Below, in pieces: positions 16,546 through 25,236 of a stretch of DNA of 64,000 nt; the stretch's first letter is position 1, and every line of letters starts with the position of its first letter. The position numbers and the translations under genes are program-made. Location: positions 3,286,001 to 3,350,000 of the forward strand of contig NZ_CP019067.1 in assembly GCF_001989615.1 (NCBI RefSeq), read 5' to 3'. Below the pieces are notes generated by a model that made no database searches, was not told the origin of the DNA, and saw only the letters and a list, made by a program, of their open reading frames with translations. This stretch comes from Halorientalis sp. IM1011. Its GTDB lineage: Archaea; Halobacteriota; Halobacteria; Halobacteriales; Haloarculaceae.

Positions 16546-17313
16546 ATGACAAACGACGGCCGGATCAAGTCGATACAGACCGCCTTCGAGTTGATCGAAG
16601 GGCTCGAACAGCTCGACGGGGCCCGGGCGTCGACGCTGGCCGACCACGTCGACAAACCCGTCAGTACCGTCCACGACTATCTCCAGACGCTGGAACAGAT
16701 CCAGTACGTGACCAAACACGACAACGTGTACCGCCCCGGCACGCGGTTCCTGGAGATCGGCGAAGCCGAGCGGGTGAAGCGGCCGCTCTATCAGGTCGCC
16801 GAACCCGAACTCACGTCGCTCGCCGAGGAGACCGGCGAGTTGGCCACACTCATGGTCGAAGAACACGGGAAGGGCGTCCTGCTCGATATCGAGGAGGGCG
16901 AGGCGGCGATCCAGCTCCACACTTATCCGGGCGTCCGGATGCCGTTGCATACCTCGGCACTGGGGAAGGCGATTCTCGCTCACCTCCCCGAGGAGCGGGT
17001 CGACGAGATCATCGACGAACACGGGCTAACGGCGATGACCAAAAACACGGTGACGGAACGCGATCGACTCGACGACCAACTGGAGGACGCGCGCGAACAG
17101 GGGTTCGTGATCGATCGCGGGGAACGGATCGATGGCGTTCTCTGCCTCGCGGCCCCGATCCTCGGCCGGCAGGACCTGGTACTGGGTGCGATCTGTGTCT
17201 GTAGCCCCGCCAGTCGCATCGACAACGACGAGGACCTCGAACGGATCAGGGACGCCGTCATGCGCACGGCGAACATGATTCAGGTGAATCTGAACTACTC
17301 CGATACGCGGTAA
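16546..17313 (+). CDS. IclR-family transcriptional regulator
   Basis: 255 residues. The N-terminal winged helix (IKSIQTAFELIEGLEQLDGA, ASTLADHVDKPVSTVHDYLQ) is followed by an IclR effector domain (about 75-250) with GELATLMVEEHGKGVLLDIE, LHTSALGKAILAHLP and GVLCLAAPILGRQ. IclR proteins bind aromatic or organic acid metabolites and control adjacent catabolic operons. I used ATG 16546; a TTG nine bases upstream is in frame. It ends 10 bases before the convergent BadH-like gene and is the obvious candidate regulator for the catabolic cluster to its right. The ligand is unknown, perhaps an alicyclic acid or its CoA ester. Confidence 0.9.
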   Translation: MTNDGRIKSIQTAFELIEGLEQLDGARASTLADHVDKPVSTVHDYLQTLEQIQYVTKHDNVYRPGTRFLEIGEAERVKRPLYQVAEPELTSLAEETGELATLMVEEHGKGVLLDIEEGEAAIQLHTYPGVRMPLHTSALGKAILAHLPEERVDEIIDEHGLTAMTKNTVTERDRLDDQLEDAREQGFVIDRGERIDGVLCLAAPILGRQDLVLGAICVCSPASRIDNDEDLERIRDAVMRTANMIQVNLNYSDTR

Positions 17314-17322
17314 GCTGGCGTG

Positions 17323-18090
17323 TTATCCGACCATCGTCAGGCCGCCACTGATGCTGAGCACCTGGCCGGTGATGAAGTCGGCGTCGGAACTGGCGAGGAA
17401 GGCCACGCCGCCCGCGATGTCCTCGGGTTCGGCCATCCGACCGAGCGGGACCTTCTGTTCCATGCCGCCGAGAATCTTCTCGCCGAGATCCGACTCCTTC
17501 ATGTCGTCGGTCAGCGGCGTCTCCGTCGGTCCGGGAGCGATGGCGTTGCAGTTGACGCCGGTTCGCGCGAGTTCCCGTGCGATCGTCTTGGTGAACGAGA
17601 TGATGCCACCTTTCGCGCCGGAGTAGACCGCCTCGCCGGAGCTCCCGACGCGAGCGGCGTCCGAGGCGACGTTGATTATCTTCCCGTCCGTGTCGGTGTC
17701 GACGTAGTGGTTCGCGACCGCGTGGGCGCAGTTGATCTGGCCCTTGAGGTTGATGTCGATGATCCGGTTCCAGACATCGGGGTCCTGATCGACGAACCAC
17801 TCCATCACGTCCCAGCCGGCGTTGTTGACGAGCAGATCGACGCCGCCCTCGGCTTCGACGACCTCGTCGACCATCGACTGAACGTCCTCGTAGTCGGTCA
17901 CGTCGGCGACGGCAGTGAGCGCCTCGCCACCGGCGTCTTCGATCTCCGCGACGGTCTCCGCTGCCCGTTCCTCTTCGAGGTCGTTCACGGCGATCGTCGC
18001 ACCCTCCTCGGCGAGTCGGAGTGCGATGGCGCGACCGATTCCTTGACCGCTGCCAGTAACTATCGCTGTCGTCTCTGCTAGCCCTCGCAT
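17323..18090 (-). CDS. SDR dehydrogenase, BadH-like (2-hydroxycyclohexanecarboxyl-CoA dehydrogenase)
   Basis: 255 residues. The NAD-binding motif is TGSGQGIG (about 11-18), then NNAGWDVMEWF, the catalytic Ser in NVASDAARVGSSGEAVYSG, with the YxxxK (Y-SGAK) following, and the C-terminus ITGQVLSISGGLTM. The stretches NNAGWD, ASDAARVGSSGEAVY and GQVLSxSGGLTM are nearly those I recall from Rhodopseudomonas BadH, which oxidises 2-hydroxycyclohexanecarboxyl-CoA to the 2-keto ester, so I favour that activity over a generic FabG. It follows the acyl-CoA ligase gene on the same strand (54-base gap) and is probably co-transcribed with it. Confidence 0.75.
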   Translation of the reverse strand: MRGLAETTAIVTGSGQGIGRAIALRLAEEGATIAVNDLEEERAAETVAEIEDAGGEALTAVADVTDYEDVQSMVDEVVEAEGGVDLLVNNAGWDVMEWFVDQDPDVWNRIIDINLKGQINCAHAVANHYVDTDTDGKIINVASDAARVGSSGEAVYSGAKGGIISFTKTIARELARTGVNCNAIAPGPTETPLTDDMKESDLGEKILGGMEQKVPLGRMAEPEDIAGGVAFLASSDADFITGQVLSISGGLTMVG

Positions 18091-18144
18091 AGGTAGACGT
18101 GCGAGGGTGCTACCTTAACTGTTTCTCAAAAAATCGGACAGGCG

Positions 18145-19674
18145 CTAGTCGCGGTACTTGTAGCGCTGTTTCTTCCCGGTAGCGGTCCGCTCGATTTCGT
18201 CCACGAACTCGTACTTTCGGGGCCGCTTGTAGTCGGCGAGACCCTCGTGCGTTTTGCAGTACTCCTCGAGGTCGTCCGCGTCGAGGCCGTCGGCGACGAC
18301 GTACGCGGTGACGACCTGTCCCCACTCTTCGTCTTCGGTGCCGACGACGGTCACCGCTTCGACCTCGTCGTGGGCTTCCAGGGTCTCTTCGACTTCGATG
18401 GGTGAGACCAGTTCCCCGCCCGAGAGGATCATGTCGTCGGCGCGGCCGGTGATCCGGAGATAGCCGTCGTCGTTGACGACGCCGAGGTCGTCGGTGTAGT
18501 ACCAGCCGCTCCGGATCGACTCCTTGGTCTTCTCCTTGCTGCCGAAGTAGTAGTCCAGCGCCGCACCGCTGTTGACGACGATCTCGCCTTCCTCGCCCTG
18601 CGGGACGGTCTCGTCGGGGGCGACCACTCGGGAGCGGTCGAACTCGATGACGTTGACCTCCGTGTCGTTCGTGGGGCGGCCGGCCGAGCCCGCCTGTTCG
18701 GGGAGGTCCTCCGGTCGGAGCATCGTGTCGAGCAACGTCTCGGTGGTCCCGTACCCGTTGTACAGGTTCGGCGTGATCGTCTCCATGATCGCCTCGGCCA
18801 GTTGCTTCGACAGCGGCGAACCCATACAGAGCAGACACTCCAGACTGGAGAGGTCGCGGTCCTCGAGGTCGTCGAGTTCCGTCATCCGCTGGGCGACGGT
18901 CGGCACGCCGACGATGTGGGTCACGCCGTACGTTTCCACCATCTCGACGACCGAGTCCGGTTCCCAGTCCTGCGTGACGAGGATCGTCCCACCGGCCTCG
19001 ACGACCGGATGCACAGTGATGTCGACGCCGCCCGCGTGGAACCACGGTGACAGCTGCAGCGCCACGCTACTCTGTGAGATCCCGATGTTGCGGGCCGATT
19101 CTTGCGCCCGGTTCGAGGCCGTCTCTGCGGTGAATGTGACGCCCTTCGGCATGCCCGTCGTCCCGCTCGTATAGAGGATGTACGTCGGGTCGTCGGGTTC
19201 GATGGGAACTTCCGGCGGCGCGGACCCGTCGTCGTGGTCGGTGAGTGTCTCGAACTCCTCGTCGGAGTCCGAACACCCACCGACGCCGACGGTGTGGGGG
19301 CTCACGTCCGCGTCCGCGAGCGCGGCGCTGAAGTCGTCCTCGACGTCGGCGTCGTAGACTGCTACCTTCGGGGCGACGTCGTCGACGATGTACCGGAAGT
19401 TGTCCCGGGCCAGCATGAAGTTGATCGGGACGGGCACGGCGCCGAGTTTGTAACAGGCGTACAGCGTCAACGGGAACTCGGCCGTGTTGAAAAGCACCAT
19501 CGCGACCCGGTCGCCCTTCCGAATCCCGCGATCCGACAGCGCGTTCGCGACCCGGTTGACCCGTTCGTCGAACTCGGCGTAGGTGAGCGTCTCACCGGTC
19601 TCGACGATTTCGAGCGCCGACTCGTTCGCTCGCCACTCCACATTCCGTTCTAGGTATCTGCGTTGGGTAATCAC
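18145..19674 (-). CDS. Acyl-CoA ligase (AMP-forming), candidate alicyclic acid-CoA ligase
   Basis: 509 residues, ANL superfamily. Motifs in order: ATP loop YILYTSGTTGMPKGVTFT (about 170), GYGTTETLLDT (about 300), and the hinge/C-terminal region YYTDDLGVVNDDGYLRITGR with DDMILSGGELVSPIEVEE. The invariant catalytic Lys is in RTATGKKQRYKYRD at the extreme C-terminus. The enzyme activates a carboxylic acid as its CoA ester. A TATA-like TTTTATA lies on the minus strand near 19718-19725, upstream of ATG 19674. The BadH-like gene downstream and the acyl-CoA dehydrogenases nearby suggest it activates the cluster's substrate; cyclohexanecarboxylate is the leading guess, and other branched or cyclic acids are possible. 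Confidence 0.88.
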   Translation of the reverse strand: MITQRRYLERNVEWRANESALEIVETGETLTYAEFDERVNRVANALSDRGIRKGDRVAMVLFNTAEFPLTLYACYKLGAVPVPINFMLARDNFRYIVDDVAPKVAVYDADVEDDFSAALADADVSPHTVGVGGCSDSDEEFETLTDHDDGSAPPEVPIEPDDPTYILYTSGTTGMPKGVTFTAETASNRAQESARNIGISQSSVALQLSPWFHAGGVDITVHPVVEAGGTILVTQDWEPDSVVEMVETYGVTHIVGVPTVAQRMTELDDLEDRDLSSLECLLCMGSPLSKQLAEAIMETITPNLYNGYGTTETLLDTMLRPEDLPEQAGSAGRPTNDTEVNVIEFDRSRVVAPDETVPQGEEGEIVVNSGAALDYYFGSKEKTKESIRSGWYYTDDLGVVNDDGYLRITGRADDMILSGGELVSPIEVEETLEAHDEVEAVTVVGTEDEEWGQVVTAYVVADGLDADDLEEYCKTHEGLADYKRPRKYEFVDEIERTATGKKQRYKYRD

Positions 19675-19775
19675 ACAGCCATGTGGATAAGCAACTACAA
19701 TGAATCTTTCTATGGGGTATAAAAGCCGAACACTGCCGATAGGTTCGGTCGACGGATACAGTCAGTCGACGGCGA

Positions 19776-20552
19776 TCACAGCGCGGCGAGCCCGCCGTCC
19801 ACGTGGAGAACCTCGCCTGTGACCCACTCGTTGCGCGGGTCTGCGAGGAGGGCCACGCTCTCGGCCACCGCTTCCGGGGGGACGGTGTCGCCGTTCGGCA
19901 CGCGTTCTTCGAGGTCCTCCATGGCCGCGGCCGTCTCCTCGGATACCGACGCGTAGTAGTTGTCCTTTCGGAGCGGGCCGGGGTTGACCGCGTTGACGCG
20001 GATCCCCTTCTCGGCCTGTTCGACGGCCAGGTAGCGGACGAGACATTCGAGAGCTGCCTTCGCGCTCGCGAGGAGTCCGTGCAGTGGCATGTAGGTGTGG
20101 CTGTCGTTGCCCGAGACGGCGACGACGGAGCCGTCCCCGTCCATGAGATCGAGCGCGCGCTGGGTCGCGAGGAGGAATCCCGTGACGCCGAGGTCGTAGG
20201 TCAGTGCGATATCTTTCGCCGTCACTTCGTCGAGGGGCTTGAACGCCGTGACGGCGGCGTTGTGGACGAACACGTCGACTGTCCCGAACTCGTCGTCGAC
20301 GCGGTCGAAGAGGTAGTCGATGGCATCCGGATCACCCGCGTCCGCCTGCACGGCGAGGGCTTCGGCCTCGGGGTGGGCTTCCTCGACCGCGACGACGGTC
20401 TCGGCCGCTGCTTCCTCGTTCGACCGGTAGTTGACGACGACGGTGGCACCGCGAGCCCCGAACCGCTCGGCGATGGCTCGGCCGAGTCCGCGACTCGCGC
20501 CCGTGATCACGACGACTGCGTCTTGCCAATCCGGTGACTGGATCGCTGACAT
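19776..20552 (-). CDS. SDR-fold protein, FabL-like, lacking the catalytic Tyr
   Basis: 258 residues. The Rossmann motif is intact (TGASRGLGRAIAERF, about 18-32), as is VVNYRSNEEAAAE. The C-terminal part resembles enoyl-ACP reductase III (FabL): SAKAALECLVRYLAVEQAEK then VNAVNPGPL. At the active site the position four residues before the catalytic Lys is Leu, and the position of the FabL-type Tyr (Y-x6-K) is His (MPLHGLLASAK), so no canonical Tyr is present; the Ser region reads AVSGNDSH. It may be an altered reductase or a non-oxidoreductase. It is divergent from the amidohydrolase-fold gene (104-base gap). Confidence 0.72.
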   Translation of the reverse strand: MSAIQSPDWQDAVVVITGASRGLGRAIAERFGARGATVVVNYRSNEEAAAETVVAVEEAHPEAEALAVQADAGDPDAIDYLFDRVDDEFGTVDVFVHNAAVTAFKPLDEVTAKDIALTYDLGVTGFLLATQRALDLMDGDGSVVAVSGNDSHTYMPLHGLLASAKAALECLVRYLAVEQAEKGIRVNAVNPGPLRKDNYYASVSEETAAAMEDLEERVPNGDTVPPEAVAESVALLADPRNEWVTGEVLHVDGGLAAL

Positions 20553-20656
20553 CGACCGAACGTGGGCGCTCCGTCCTGAAGACCGTTTCCCCGCGACCGA
20601 TTCCTGTCGGGCAGAGAATGTGAAGATTTAGGAGGGAGGGGGAGTACGGATGGGGT

Positions 20657-21550
20657 ATGGACGTGCAAGCAATCGATACCATGTGTCGCGGGTTCTACGT
20701 CGAACCCGAACTGGCGAAACCGCTCTTCGAGGTCCGAGAGTTCAGGACGCTCGCCAAATCCACGTTCGGCGGTGTGATGGCGAAACACGACATCCCCGAG
20801 GACGAGATGTGGCGCGTCTTCGGTGTTCTCGGGAACGACTCGCTGGAGGAGACGGTCGACGAGATGGACGAGGTCGGCGTCGAGAAGATCTTCATCGACC
20901 AGCTCGTCCAGTGGTCCCGCGACGCGAAGGAGGCGCTGACGCTGCTCAGCGTCGAGGAACTCGCGGAGATGGTCGACCGGTCGGACGGCCGCGTGGTTCC
21001 CGGCGTCGGCTACAACCCCCACCGGATCCCCGAGAGCCTCGAACGGATCGAGCGGGCCGTCGAGGATCACGACTTCAAGTACGTCTGGTTCCACCCGATG
21101 ACGTTCGGGCTCGAACCGACCGACGAGAAGTGCTATCCGCTGTACGCGAAGGCCAACGAACTCGATATTCCTGTGAGTTTCCAGACCGGCCAGTCGGCCG
21201 AACCGCTGCCCAGCGAACCCGGGCACCCGATGTACGCCGACGAGGTCGCGATGGACTTCCCCGAGTTGACGCTCGTGCTCACCCACACCGGGTGGCCCTG
21301 GACGGAAGAGTGGTGTTCGATGCTCTGGCGACACCCCAACGTCTACGGCAACATCGGCGCGTACTATCCCTCCTTCCTCCCCGACAGTCAGGTGGAGTTC
21401 ATCGACGGCCGCATCCGCGACAAGGTTATGTGGGCGACCAACGGCCTCGGCCTGCAACGGTGCAAGGAGGAGTTCCTCGACCTGGATATCCGTGACGAGA
21501 CCAAGCGGGCCGTCCTCCGCGAGAACGCGCTCGACGTGTTCGACATCTAA
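20657..21550 (+). CDS. Amidohydrolase-2-fold protein with degenerate metal site
   Basis: 297 residues related to amidohydrolase_2 (ACMSD / decarboxylase-hydrolase type). The fold is recognisable: KYVWFHPMTFGLEPTDEKC, FPELTLVLTHTGWPWTEEW, NVYGNIGAYYPSF. The metal ligands are mostly missing: the N-terminal HxH position reads AIDTMCRGF, the next strand has Gln (IPVSFQTGQS) where His is usual, and the final Asp region reads MWATNGLG. Only the LTHTG His stays. It may be metal-independent or bind an acyl-CoA. A TATA-like gatttagg (20624-20631) precedes ATG 20657. It is the only hydrolase-type candidate near the ring-acid cluster for a ring-opening step. Confidence 0.68.
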   Translation: MDVQAIDTMCRGFYVEPELAKPLFEVREFRTLAKSTFGGVMAKHDIPEDEMWRVFGVLGNDSLEETVDEMDEVGVEKIFIDQLVQWSRDAKEALTLLSVEELAEMVDRSDGRVVPGVGYNPHRIPESLERIERAVEDHDFKYVWFHPMTFGLEPTDEKCYPLYAKANELDIPVSFQTGQSAEPLPSEPGHPMYADEVAMDFPELTLVLTHTGWPWTEEWCSMLWRHPNVYGNIGAYYPSFLPDSQVEFIDGRIRDKVMWATNGLGLQRCKEEFLDLDIRDETKRAVLRENALDVFDI

Positions 21551-21626
21551 GCGCCGACGTCGACCGTCACTGACAGCTCTCCCACCGGTCCAGTATTTTT
21601 AATACACGACGACGTCTCCTTCGGGT

Positions 21627-22763
21627 ATGGAGTTCGGATTGACGAATACGCAGCAGATGATCCAGTCTCAGATTCGCGACTACGTGACCGACAACGTCGT
21701 CGGCGAGAACCTGGACTGGGACGACGAGGACTTCCCCCACGACATCTACGACGACCTGATCGACATGGGCGTGCTCGGCCTGCACCTCCCCGAGGAGGCC
21801 GGCGGCGAGGGGTTCGATCCGGTAACGGCAGGACTCGTCTACGAGGAACTGGGTCGTGGCGACGTGGGTCTCACCATGCTCGCGCTCTCGGAGAACCTGG
21901 CGACCAAGATCGTCTGGGAGTACGGCGACGACCACCATCGGGAGGTCTCGAAGCGAGTCTGTGCGGGCGAAGACCACATCTGTTTCGCGCTCACCGAACC
22001 GGATCACGGATCGGACGCCCAGAACATCGAGACGACGGCCGAACCGACCGACGACGGGTTCGTCCTCTCCGGTGAGAAGACGGCGATCACCGGCGCGACG
22101 CTGGCGGATCACGGGCTCATCCTCGCGCGGGAGACGGGTGGCCCCGACGACATCCGGGCGTTCCTCGTCGACCTCGACAGAGAGGGGATCGACATCCAGC
22201 CCTACGCCGGGCTCGGGTGTGAGGTGAGCGGCTGGGGGCAGATCTTCCTCGACGACGTGGAGATCCCGTCCGATGCCCGGGTCAGCGACGAGAACGCGTT
22301 CAAGATGGCGATGCGGACCTTCGACAAGTCCCGCGCGTGGATCGCTCTCTACGCGCTCGGGGCGGCCCAGCAGTCGCTGGACGAGACGGCGACCTACCTC
22401 ACCGACCGCGAGGCGATGGGGAACCCGCTCGCCAGCTATCAGGGACCCCAGTTCGAGCACGCCGAGTGGCAGACTCGCGTCGAGGCCGCCCGTCTCAAGG
22501 CTTACCAGACGCTCTGGAAGGCCGACGCGGGCGAACCGCACACGAAGGACGCGGCGATGACGAAGTGGTACGCGCCGGAGGTCGCCGTCGACACCGTCCG
22601 CGCCTGTCTCGTCCTGCACGGCCACTACGGCTACTCCGACGACTTCGGGATCGGCAAACGCCTGCAGGACGTGCTCGGCCAGCAGATCGCCGACGGCGCG
22701 CCCCACGTCCAGAAGCTCATCGTCGCCCGCGAGACGTTCGGTCGCGAGTACCGCTCGTACTGA
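21627..22763 (+). CDS. Acyl-CoA dehydrogenase, candidate cyclohexanecarboxyl-CoA dehydrogenase
   Basis: 378 residues of ACAD fold: CFALTEPDHGSDAQNIETT (FAD/CoA contact, about 120), SGEKTAITGATLADHG, and a C-terminal QQIADGAPHVQKLIVARE. Most ACADs have a catalytic Glu in YEGT at this end; here the region reads IADGA with an Asp. I recall an Asp base in cyclohexane- and cyclohexenecarboxyl-CoA dehydrogenases of Geobacter and Syntrophus, so this enzyme may dehydrogenate a ring acid. A TATA-like tract (tatttttaatac, about 21594-21606) precedes ATG 21627. Electrons would go to ETF. It lies between the amidohydrolase and the glutaryl-CoA dehydrogenase-like gene. Confidence 0.8.
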   Translation: MEFGLTNTQQMIQSQIRDYVTDNVVGENLDWDDEDFPHDIYDDLIDMGVLGLHLPEEAGGEGFDPVTAGLVYEELGRGDVGLTMLALSENLATKIVWEYGDDHHREVSKRVCAGEDHICFALTEPDHGSDAQNIETTAEPTDDGFVLSGEKTAITGATLADHGLILARETGGPDDIRAFLVDLDREGIDIQPYAGLGCEVSGWGQIFLDDVEIPSDARVSDENAFKMAMRTFDKSRAWIALYALGAAQQSLDETATYLTDREAMGNPLASYQGPQFEHAEWQTRVEAARLKAYQTLWKADAGEPHTKDAAMTKWYAPEVAVDTVRACLVLHGHYGYSDDFGIGKRLQDVLGQQIADGAPHVQKLIVARETFGREYRSY

Positions 22764-22871
22764 TCGGCGCTCTCCAGTCCCCTCTGCACTGCTGTCGGTA
22801 CTGTCTCTCGTAGCGCCCCGTGGTTTCGGCGGAACCGAACTATTAATGCCGCAGCCGTCCGGTTTCGGAGT

Positions 22872-24038
22872 ATGCTCGACTACTACGGTCTGGAAGCGGA
22901 CCTGTCGGAGGAAGAGCGGATGATCCAGGAGTCGGCCCGGGAGTTCGTCGACGAGAAGGTGCGACCCGATATCGGGGAACACTGGATCGAGGGCACGTTC
23001 CCGAAGGACCTGATCCCCGAGATGGGTGAGATGGGCTTTTACGCACCGAATCTGGAGGGGTACGGCTCGCCGAACGTCAGCGAGACGGCCTACGGCCTCC
23101 TGATGCAGGAACTGGAAGCCTGCGATTCCGGCCTGCGCTCGATGGCCAGCGTCCAGGGCGCGCTCGTCATGTACCCGATCCACGCCTACGGCAGCGAGGA
23201 GCAGAAAGAGGAGTGGCTGCCAAAACTCGGGAGCGGCGAAGCGGTCGGCTGTTTCGGTCTCACAGAGCCGGAACACGGTTCGAACCCGACGGCGATGGAG
23301 ACTCGCGCCGAGGAGGCCGACGGCGGCTACCGACTCAACGGGTCGAAGACGTGGATCACGAACTCCCCCATCGCCGACGTGGCGATCGTCTGGGCCCGCG
23401 ATCGGACAGATCCCGACACACCCGTCCGGGGCTTCCTCGTCGAGACCGACCGCGACGGCGTCTCCACCAACAAGATCGACGAGAAGCTCTCGCTGCGGGC
23501 GTCCATTACGGGCGAGATCGGCCTCAACGACGTGTTCGTCCCCGAGGAGAACATCCTCCCTGGCGTCGAGGGGATGGGCGGTCCACTGGGCTGTCTCACG
23601 CAGGCCCGCTACGGTATCGCGTGGGGCGCGATCGGTGCGGCGCGTGACGGCTTCGAGACCGCACGCCAGTACGCCACCGACCGCGACCAGTTCGGCGGCC
23701 CCATCGCCCGGTTCCAGCTCCAGCAGGACAAGCTGGCGGAGATGGCCACCCAGATCACGCTCGCGCAACTGCTCGCCCACCGACTCGCCGACCTCAAGGA
23801 ACGCGGCGACATGCGTCCCCAGCACGTCTCGATGGCCAAGCGCAACAACGTCCGGATGGCGCGCAATCAGTCCCGGATCGCCCGCGAAATCCTCGGCGGG
23901 AACGGAATTACGGCGGACTACTCCCCGATGCGCCACATGGCGAATCTGGAAACGGTCTACACCTACGAGGGCACTCACGACATCCACACCCTGATCCTCG
24001 GGGAAGATCTCACCGGCTTCGCGGCCTACGAACAATGA
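22872..24038 (+). CDS. Glutaryl-CoA dehydrogenase-like acyl-CoA dehydrogenase
   Basis: 388 residues. The sequence follows glutaryl-CoA dehydrogenase closely along its length: SLVMYP-like LVMYPIHAYGSEEQKEEWLP, GCFGLTEPEHGSNPTAMETR, LNGSKTWITNSPIADVAIVW, SLRASITGEIGLNDVFVPEE, ARYGIAWGAIGAARDGFETA and the catalytic Glu in VYTYEGTHDIHTLILG. The enzyme oxidatively decarboxylates glutaryl-CoA to crotonyl-CoA with ETF as acceptor. A TATA-like attaatg (22840-22848) lies before ATG 22872. Its end overlaps the thiolase start by ATGA. In this cluster it would drain the C5 diacid end of a pimeloyl-CoA-type beta-oxidation. Confidence 0.88.
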   Translation: MLDYYGLEADLSEEERMIQESAREFVDEKVRPDIGEHWIEGTFPKDLIPEMGEMGFYAPNLEGYGSPNVSETAYGLLMQELEACDSGLRSMASVQGALVMYPIHAYGSEEQKEEWLPKLGSGEAVGCFGLTEPEHGSNPTAMETRAEEADGGYRLNGSKTWITNSPIADVAIVWARDRTDPDTPVRGFLVETDRDGVSTNKIDEKLSLRASITGEIGLNDVFVPEENILPGVEGMGGPLGCLTQARYGIAWGAIGAARDGFETARQYATDRDQFGGPIARFQLQQDKLAEMATQITLAQLLAHRLADLKERGDMRPQHVSMAKRNNVRMARNQSRIAREILGGNGITADYSPMRHMANLETVYTYEGTHDIHTLILGEDLTGFAAYEQ

Positions 24039-25174
24039 CAAGCGATACCGATCCCGTGGTCGTCGGTGCGGTGCGGACAGCACAGGGGAAACAGGACGGC
24101 GTGTACGCCGACGTGCGGAGCGAGGACCTCTCGGTCCCGCTCGTGAACGAATTGCTGTCGACTACCGGAGTGTCCAGCGACGACGTCGACGACCTCCAGT
24201 GGGGCTGTGCGAAGCAGGTCAAAGAGCAGGGGAACAACCTCGCCCGTATCATCGCGCTGCTCTCGGACCTCGGCGAGTCCGTGCCCGCGACGACGATCGA
24301 TCGCCTCTGTGGCTCGTCGGCCCAGGCGATCGCGACCGCATCCGACGCGATTCGCGCGGGTCAGCGCGAGTGTCTCATCGCGGGCGGCGTCGAGAACATG
24401 TCACGCGTCGAGCGCGATTTCGGCATCGACTCCTACCCCGGCATCCGCGAACGGTACGACGTGGACGACCTCCGGATGGGGATGACCGCCGAAGCAGTCG
24501 CCGAGCGGTTCGACGTTAGCCGTGAGGTACAGGACGCCTACGCCGCTCGCTCCCAGCAACGGGCCGTCGCGGCGACCGAAGACGGCCGATTCGACGAGGA
24601 GATCGTCCCGATCGAAGCGGGTGACGACACCATCACCGAGGACGAGGGACTCCGACCCGGCACGACGGCCGAGAAACTCGCCGATCTGCCGACCGTGTTC
24701 GAAGAAGATGGCACGGTCACGCCCGGCAACGCCTCCCAGATCTCGGACGGCGCGGCCGCGGTCATGCTCACGTCGCGCCGGTTCGCCGAGGAGCACGACC
24801 TCGACATTCTGGCCGAAGTCGGCGCACACGAGGTCGCCGGCGTCGATCCCGAGATCATGGGGATCGGCCCGGTGCCCGCGGTCCGGGGCCTGATGGAGCG
24901 GGCCGGGACGACCATGGACGACTACGACCTCGTCGAACTGAACGAGGCGTTCGCGAGTCAGACGCTGTACTGCCAGCGGGAACTCGGCATCGACGACGAC
25001 AGCTTCAACGTCAACGGCGGAGCTATCGCCATCGGCCACCCGCTCGGTGCCTCCGGCGCTCGCCTGCCGGTGACGCTCGTCCACGAGATGCACCGCCGAG
25101 ACGTCGACCGCGGGCTCTCGACGATGTGTATCGGCTACGGGCAGGGGATCGCGATCGAGTTCCGGGTCCCCTGA
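24035..25174 (+). CDS. Thiolase (acetyl-CoA acyltransferase)
   Basis: 379 residues, typical thiolase. The acyl-enzyme Cys is in [16 protein letters not shown] (about residue 90), the base His in [20 protein letters not shown], and the second catalytic Cys in [15 protein letters not shown]. It cleaves 3-oxoacyl-CoA with CoA to give acetyl-CoA and a shortened acyl-CoA. It is translationally coupled to the glutaryl-CoA dehydrogenase-like gene (ATGA at 24035). It probably performs the last step of beta-oxidation of the ring-opened product, or acetoacetyl-CoA thiolysis. It is convergent with livF. Confidence 0.9.
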   Translation: MTSDTDPVVVGAVRTAQGKQDGVYADVRSEDLSVPLVNELLSTTGVSSDDVDDLQWGCAKQVKEQGNNLARIIALLSDLGESVPATTIDRLCGSSAQAIATASDAIRAGQRECLIAGGVENMSRVERDFGIDSYPGIRERYDVDDLRMGMTAEAVAERFDVSREVQDAYAARSQQRAVAATEDGRFDEEIVPIEAGDDTITEDEGLRPGTTAEKLADLPTVFEEDGTVTPGNASQISDGAAAVMLTSRRFAEEHDLDILAEVGAHEVAGVDPEIMGIGPVPAVRGLMERAGTTMDDYDLVELNEAFASQTLYCQRELGIDDDSFNVNGGAIAIGHPLGASGARLPVTLVHEMHRRDVDRGLSTMCIGYGQGIAIEFRVP

Positions 25175-25236
25175 CTCCTCGTCTGGATTTTATAGGAGAA
25201 TAGAGCAGTACCGACGACGTTCGATATCCGACGGGT

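Noticed and set aside
16023-16549. Open frames of 126-139 codons in the gene-free stretch
   Set aside because: Basic, non-haloarchaeal composition and no known motif on either strand; treated as non-coding.
21567-24083. 838-codon open frame opposite the two acyl-CoA dehydrogenases
   Set aside because: It is a GC-rich antisense shadow: composition and frame follow the real genes on the plus strand, and no domain or signal is visible.
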